A DNA stretch of 64,000 bases from Intestinicryptomonas porci (lineage in GTDB: Bacteria > Verrucomicrobiota > Verrucomicrobiia > Opitutales > Intestinicryptomonadaceae), in assembly GCF_033971905.1 (NCBI RefSeq), contig NZ_JALBUT010000003.1, positions 1-64,000 on the forward strand, given 5' to 3'. The notes beneath the pieces were generated by a model, which ran no database searches, had not been told where the DNA came from, and was given only the letters and a program-made list of their open reading frames with translations. The translations under genes were made by a program, and so were the position numbers. Below, in pieces: positions 60,564 to 64,000 of this stretch (its first letter is position 1; every line of letters begins with the position of its first letter).

Positions 60564-63500
60564 CAAGCCTTTCTTGCTATGCTCCTTATTGCATAATAGA
60601 AAATCGGAGTGAACACGCACCCGAAAACCGTAACGCCAATCATTCCGAAAAATACGGAAGTCCCCAAAGCCTGCCTCAGCTCAAAACCCGCGCCATGCCC
60701 GAACGCCAAAGGAACAACGCCCAAGATGAACGCAAGCGAAGTCATTATAATCGGCCTCAGGCGGTTTTTCGAAGCGTTGCTTACCGCGCTTGCGATTTCC
60801 TCGCCCTTCATCTCGCGCTGGTGGGCAAATTCGACAATCAAAATCGCGTTCTTGCAAGCCAGCCCTATCAGAACGATGAAGCCGATTTGCGTCATAAGAT
60901 TGTTGTTCATTCCGCGCAGATAAACGCCCATTATCGCGAACAAAAGCACAAGGGGCACAATTAAAATTACCGAAAGCGGAAGAGTCCAGCTTTCGTAAAG
61001 AGCCGCAAGGAGCAGGAATACGAAAACAACGCAAAGGGCAAAAATGTACATTGAAGTGTTGCCCGCGCGCTTTTCCTGATAAGCGATGTCGGTCCACTCG
61101 ATGCCCATGCCTTCGGGCAAAACTTCCTTTGCGAGAGCCTCGACATATTCAATCACCTGCCCTGTGCTGTACCCCGCATTCAGATTTCCCTGAATTTCCG
61201 CGCTCGTGTAAAGGTTGTAGCGCATAACGCGGTCGGGTCCGATTATTCTCTTTACTTTGACAAGCGAGCCAAGCGGAACATTTTCGCCCTGCTCGTTCGG
61301 GACTTTCAGCCTGTAAATATCCGAAATATCCTTTCGGCTGTATGCGTCCGCCTGCGCCACGACTCTGTAAACTCTGCCAAGCAAATTGAAGTCGTTTACA
61401 TAAATCGAGCCCAAGTTGTACTGCATTGTGCTGAAAATCGAAGATATGGGAACATTCAGCTTTTGGGCGCGGGTGCGGTCTATATCCACAAAGAGCTGCG
61501 GATTTGAAATAGTATAGCTTGTGAAAGCCTGAGAAACCATCGGTGTCTCGTTTATTTTTTCGACAAAAATCTTCGTGTATTTTTCAAGCTCTGCTATGCC
61601 AAATCCGACCCTGTCCTGCACTTGGAACTTGAAGTCGCTGCCCGAACCTATGCCGCGAACGGGAGGGGGCGTCATCATCTTCGTGTCCGCCTCCATAATC
61701 TGCTCGTCCAAAAGGACGCGCGCAGTATGCAAAATCTTGTCCGCGCTCAATCCCTTTTTGTCGCGCATTGCGCGGTCGCCGAGATTTATGATAAGCTTTG
61801 CGGCGTTTGAAACCATGGTATTGTTGGAACCGTGCCTGCCCGCAACTGCGAGGGTGTATTTCACGCCGTCTATGCCCATAACAATCTCGCCCGCTTTTTT
61901 TGCGACTTCCTCAGTGCGCTCAAAACTTGCGCCGTCAGGAAGCTGTATGGCAGCGGAAAGCACACCCTGGTCCTGCTTGGGAATAAATCCTTTGGGAGTG
62001 ATGCTGAAAAGCTCGAATGTTCCGTATAAAAGCAATGCGTAAAGCAATATCGCAATAAATCCGAAACGCACAATTCTTGCGACAAACGCGCCGTACTTCC
62101 GAGCGAAGAAATCGAAGCCTCGGTTAAAGAGCGCGAAAAACCTGCCAAGCGTCGCATTCCAAATCTTAGTGAAAAAGTCGGGCTTTGCATCGCTTTCAGT
62201 CAGCATTGCGGCGCAAAGGGCGGGAGTGAGCGTAAGGGACACTATGCCCGAAATTATCGTGGAAGAAGCGATTGTCATCGCAAACTGCCTGTAAAACTGC
62301 CCCGAAATGCCCTCCAAAAACGCGGTCGGAAGAAATACAGAAGAAAGAACAAGCACAATGGCAATCAACGCCCCCTGCACCTGGGTCATTGCCTGTTTTG
62401 TGGCATCTTTGACCTTCAAGCCAAGTTTCATGTTTCGCTCAACGTTTTCCACAACCACAATGGCGTCGTCAACGACAATCCCGATTGCCAAAACCAACCC
62501 AAAAAGCGTCAAATTGTTTATGGAAAACCCGAAGGCATACATCATAAAAAACGTGCCGATGAGCGAAACGGGTATGGCAAAAAGCGGAATGACCGCCGCC
62601 CTCCAATTCTGCAAAAAAGCCATTACGACAAATACTACAAGCAAAACCGCCTCAAATATCGTGGAATAGACTTTTGAAATTGATTCTGAAATATACTCTG
62701 TCGTGTCCTGCCCTATCAAATAATCGACGTCTGCGGGAAATTCCTTCTTGATTTCCTCCATTTCGCGCCTCAACGCCTTGGCTGTTTCAACAGCGTTTGA
62801 GCCGGGAAGCTGGTACGCGCCCATAGAGACGGTGCTTTTGCTGTTTATGTAAGTTTCATTGCCGTACAAATAAGAATCAAGCTGAATGCGCGCAACGTCC
62901 TTTAGGCGCACAATCCTGCCGTTTGGCATACTCTTTACGATGATGTTTTCAAACTCCGATTCCGTTTGAAGCCTGCCCTGAGCGTTTATCATAAGCTCGA
63001 AAGGCGCACCGGTGGCAAGGGGCGGAGCATTGAGCTTGCCGGGAGCTATCTGCTTGTTCTGCTCCTGAATTGCATTCACGACCTGTTCCGCCGACAAATC
63101 CAAGGCTTCCAGCCTTTCGGGATTCATCCAAATGCGCATGCAATATTCCTTTGCGCCGAAAACGCTGAATTCGCTTACGCCGTACACGCGGGAAAGGCGG
63201 TCTTGAATTTGCGTTATGGCGTAGTTGGTAAGATAAAGCTTGTCGCGCGTGCCTTTGGGGGAAATCAAATTGATGAAAACAAGCATATCAGGCGAACGCT
63301 TGCGCACTGTGACGCCCAAGTCTCGAACTTCCTTCGGCAGGCGCGATTCCGCCTTTGAAACGCGGCTTTGAACTTGCACGAGAGCAATGTCGATGCTTGT
63401 TCCGACTTCAAAAGTAACGTCTATCGTAACCGTGCCGTCCGCGCCGCACTGGCTCGATATGTAAAGCATGTGCTCGACCCCGTTTACTTCCTGCTCAATG

Positions 63501-63697
63501 GGAGCGACAACCGTGTCCATTATTACTTCGGGAGTAGCCCCCGCATATTTTGTCGATATTGCAATCGACGGCGGAACGATGTTTGGATACTGCGTGATTG
63601 GCAACCTGAAAAAGCTGATTGCGCCGACAATTACAATCAAAATCGATATGACGCTTGCAAATATCGGCCTTTCAATAAAAAAGTGCGAAAATTTCAT
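60563..63697 (-). CDS. RND efflux transporter (AcrB/HAE1 family)
   Basis: This 1044-residue proton-driven pump spans the inner membrane as a trimer and passes drugs or bile salts to an outer-membrane channel. The N-terminus 'KFSHFFIERPIFASVISILI' and 'YPNIVPPSIAISTKYAGATP' is typical of HAE1. TM4 'LVLAIGIVVDDAIVVVENVE' carries the key Asp pair, and TM10 has the Lys region. The large pore loops show 'GRHGSNNTMVSNAAKLIINL' and 'SYTISNPQLFVDIDRTRAQK'. It overlaps YbaK and starts 5 bases after the adaptor. Confidence 0.94.
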   Translation of the reverse strand: MKFSHFFIERPIFASVISILIVIVGAISFFRLPITQYPNIVPPSIAISTKYAGATPEVIMDTVVAPIEQEVNGVEHMLYISSQCGADGTVTIDVTFEVGTSIDIALVQVQSRVSKAESRLPKEVRDLGVTVRKRSPDMLVFINLISPKGTRDKLYLTNYAITQIQDRLSRVYGVSEFSVFGAKEYCMRIWMNPERLEALDLSAEQVVNAIQEQNKQIAPGKLNAPPLATGAPFELMINAQGRLQTESEFENIIVKSMPNGRIVRLKDVARIQLDSYLYGNETYINSKSTVSMGAYQLPGSNAVETAKALRREMEEIKKEFPADVDYLIGQDTTEYISESISKVYSTIFEAVLLVVFVVMAFLQNWRAAVIPLFAIPVSLIGTFFMMYAFGFSINNLTLFGLVLAIGIVVDDAIVVVENVERNMKLGLKVKDATKQAMTQVQGALIAIVLVLSSVFLPTAFLEGISGQFYRQFAMTIASSTIISGIVSLTLTPALCAAMLTESDAKPDFFTKIWNATLGRFFALFNRGFDFFARKYGAFVARIVRFGFIAILLYALLLYGTFELFSITPKGFIPKQDQGVLSAAIQLPDGASFERTEEVAKKAGEIVMGIDGVKYTLAVAGRHGSNNTMVSNAAKLIINLGDRAMRDKKGLSADKILHTARVLLDEQIMEADTKMMTPPPVRGIGSGSDFKFQVQDRVGFGIAELEKYTKIFVEKINETPMVSQAFTSYTISNPQLFVDIDRTRAQKLNVPISSIFSTMQYNLGSIYVNDFNLLGRVYRVVAQADAYSRKDISDIYRLKVPNEQGENVPLGSLVKVKRIIGPDRVMRYNLYTSAEIQGNLNAGYSTGQVIEYVEALAKEVLPEGMGIEWTDIAYQEKRAGNTSMYIFALCVVFVFLLLAALYESWTLPLSVILIVPLVLLFAIMGVYLRGMNNNLMTQIGFIVLIGLACKNAILIVEFAHQREMKGEEIASAVSNASKNRLRPIIMTSLAFILGVVPLAFGHGAGFELRQALGTSVFFGMIGVTVFGCVFTPIFYYAIRSIARKA

Positions 63698-63701
63698 ACG
63701 C

Positions 63702-64000
63702 CTACTTCTTTAAAATCGGTTTTACCTTTGTGTCGATTGCCGCGCGCTGGATGCCGTTTACAACCACCCTGTCGGACTCGCCCAATCCTTCCTCTATAAC
63801 CCTGTCGGTTCCAACAAGCTCGCCGACAGAGAGCTTTCTGTACCTTACGATGTCGTCCGAATCGACAATATACACAAACCTGCCAACCAAGTCAGTACCA
63901 ATCGCGGCTTCGGGAATCAAGAGCTTTTCGCGCGGTTCGCCCGCCCGAAGTTCAAGCTCCGCAAACATTCCGGGGTACAAGTCGGAATTTTTGTTTTCGA
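63702..64000 (-). CDS. RND periplasmic adaptor (MFP family), C-terminal part; cut by window edge
   Basis: The frame is open from the window end to the TAG at 63702, encoding 'ENKNSDLYPGMFAELELRAG' and on. The 'LYPGMF' step, 'LLIPEAAIGTDLVGRFVYIV', 'VGELVGTDRVIEEGLGESD' and 'VVVNGIQRAAIDTKVKPI' match the C-terminal beta-barrel and membrane-proximal domain of AcrA-type adaptors. The start is outside the window. It partners the RND pump encoded 5 bases downstream. Confidence 0.9.
   Translation of the reverse strand, partial: ENKNSDLYPGMFAELELRAGEPREKLLIPEAAIGTDLVGRFVYIVDSDDIVRYRKLSVGELVGTDRVIEEGLGESDRVVVNGIQRAAIDTKVKPILKK

Noticed and set aside
1..64000. CRISPR arrays, rRNA operons, phage structural genes
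   Set aside because: No regularly spaced repeats, no rRNA-like sequence, and no capsid, portal or tail proteins were seen.

Overview
The window looks like chromosomal DNA of a Verrucomicrobiota bacterium, probably of the Opitutales/Puniceicoccales group. This is inferred from three things: two secreted proteins with the PEP-CTERM tail typical of that phylum, a fused SecDF, and secreted GH2/GH92 glycan-degrading enzymes beside housekeeping genes. Coding DNA is of moderate GC, intergenic DNA is AT-rich, and strong Shine-Dalgarno sites are rare (clear ones precede the GH2 enzyme and the first rubrerythrin).

Layout. 1-235: the right end of an ISL3-type insertion sequence next to tRNA-Leu(UAG). 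467-4160: two secreted proteins, one broken by a frameshift. 4222-14796: a seven-gene minus-strand run, pheS-pheT-tatC-(oligopeptide binding protein)-(fused permease)-nuoA-(EIIA/diadenylate cyclase fusion). 14974-19395: a secreted TIM-barrel protein, a NERD nuclease-helicase, rubrerythrin and a HAD phosphatase. 19548-31994: secreted GH2 enzyme, parallel beta-helix protein and GH92 mannosidase, interleaved with a FAH-family enzyme, acpP-fabF and class I fumarase. 32079-39978: two PEP-CTERM proteins flanking a DUF4153/4173-like membrane protein, a DUF2238 protein and class II aldolase. 40193-46862: STAS protein, FadL-type porin, HPr, tRNA-Gly(CCC), a zinc-ribbon membrane protein, reverse rubrerythrin, LOG protein, Xer recombinase and prepilin peptidase. 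46976-56075: icd-secDF-yajC, a pseudouridine synthase homologue, rpsT, standalone coaB, hemC and ilvN-ilvC. 56382-57860: tiny membrane proteins and an orphan tyrosine recombinase whose start codon abuts one of two 19-bp inverted repeats. 58260-64000: a coiled-coil exported protein, a Dabb protein, YbaK and an RND efflux pump.

The best candidates for something new are (i) the inverted-repeat pair plus orphan recombinase at 56698-57860, which resembles an invertible or self-regulated switch; (ii) the PTS EIIA-like / pyruvate-kinase-C-like / diadenylate cyclase fusion at 4222-5562, which with HPr at 42339 suggests phosphorelay control of c-di-AMP; and (iii) a pair of tiny hydrophobic ORFs with their own terminator at 56321-56620. 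Most remaining genes are ordinary metabolism and envelope biogenesis.

Everything here is read by eye from the sequence and translated frames. Family names rest on recognised motifs, not on database searches.
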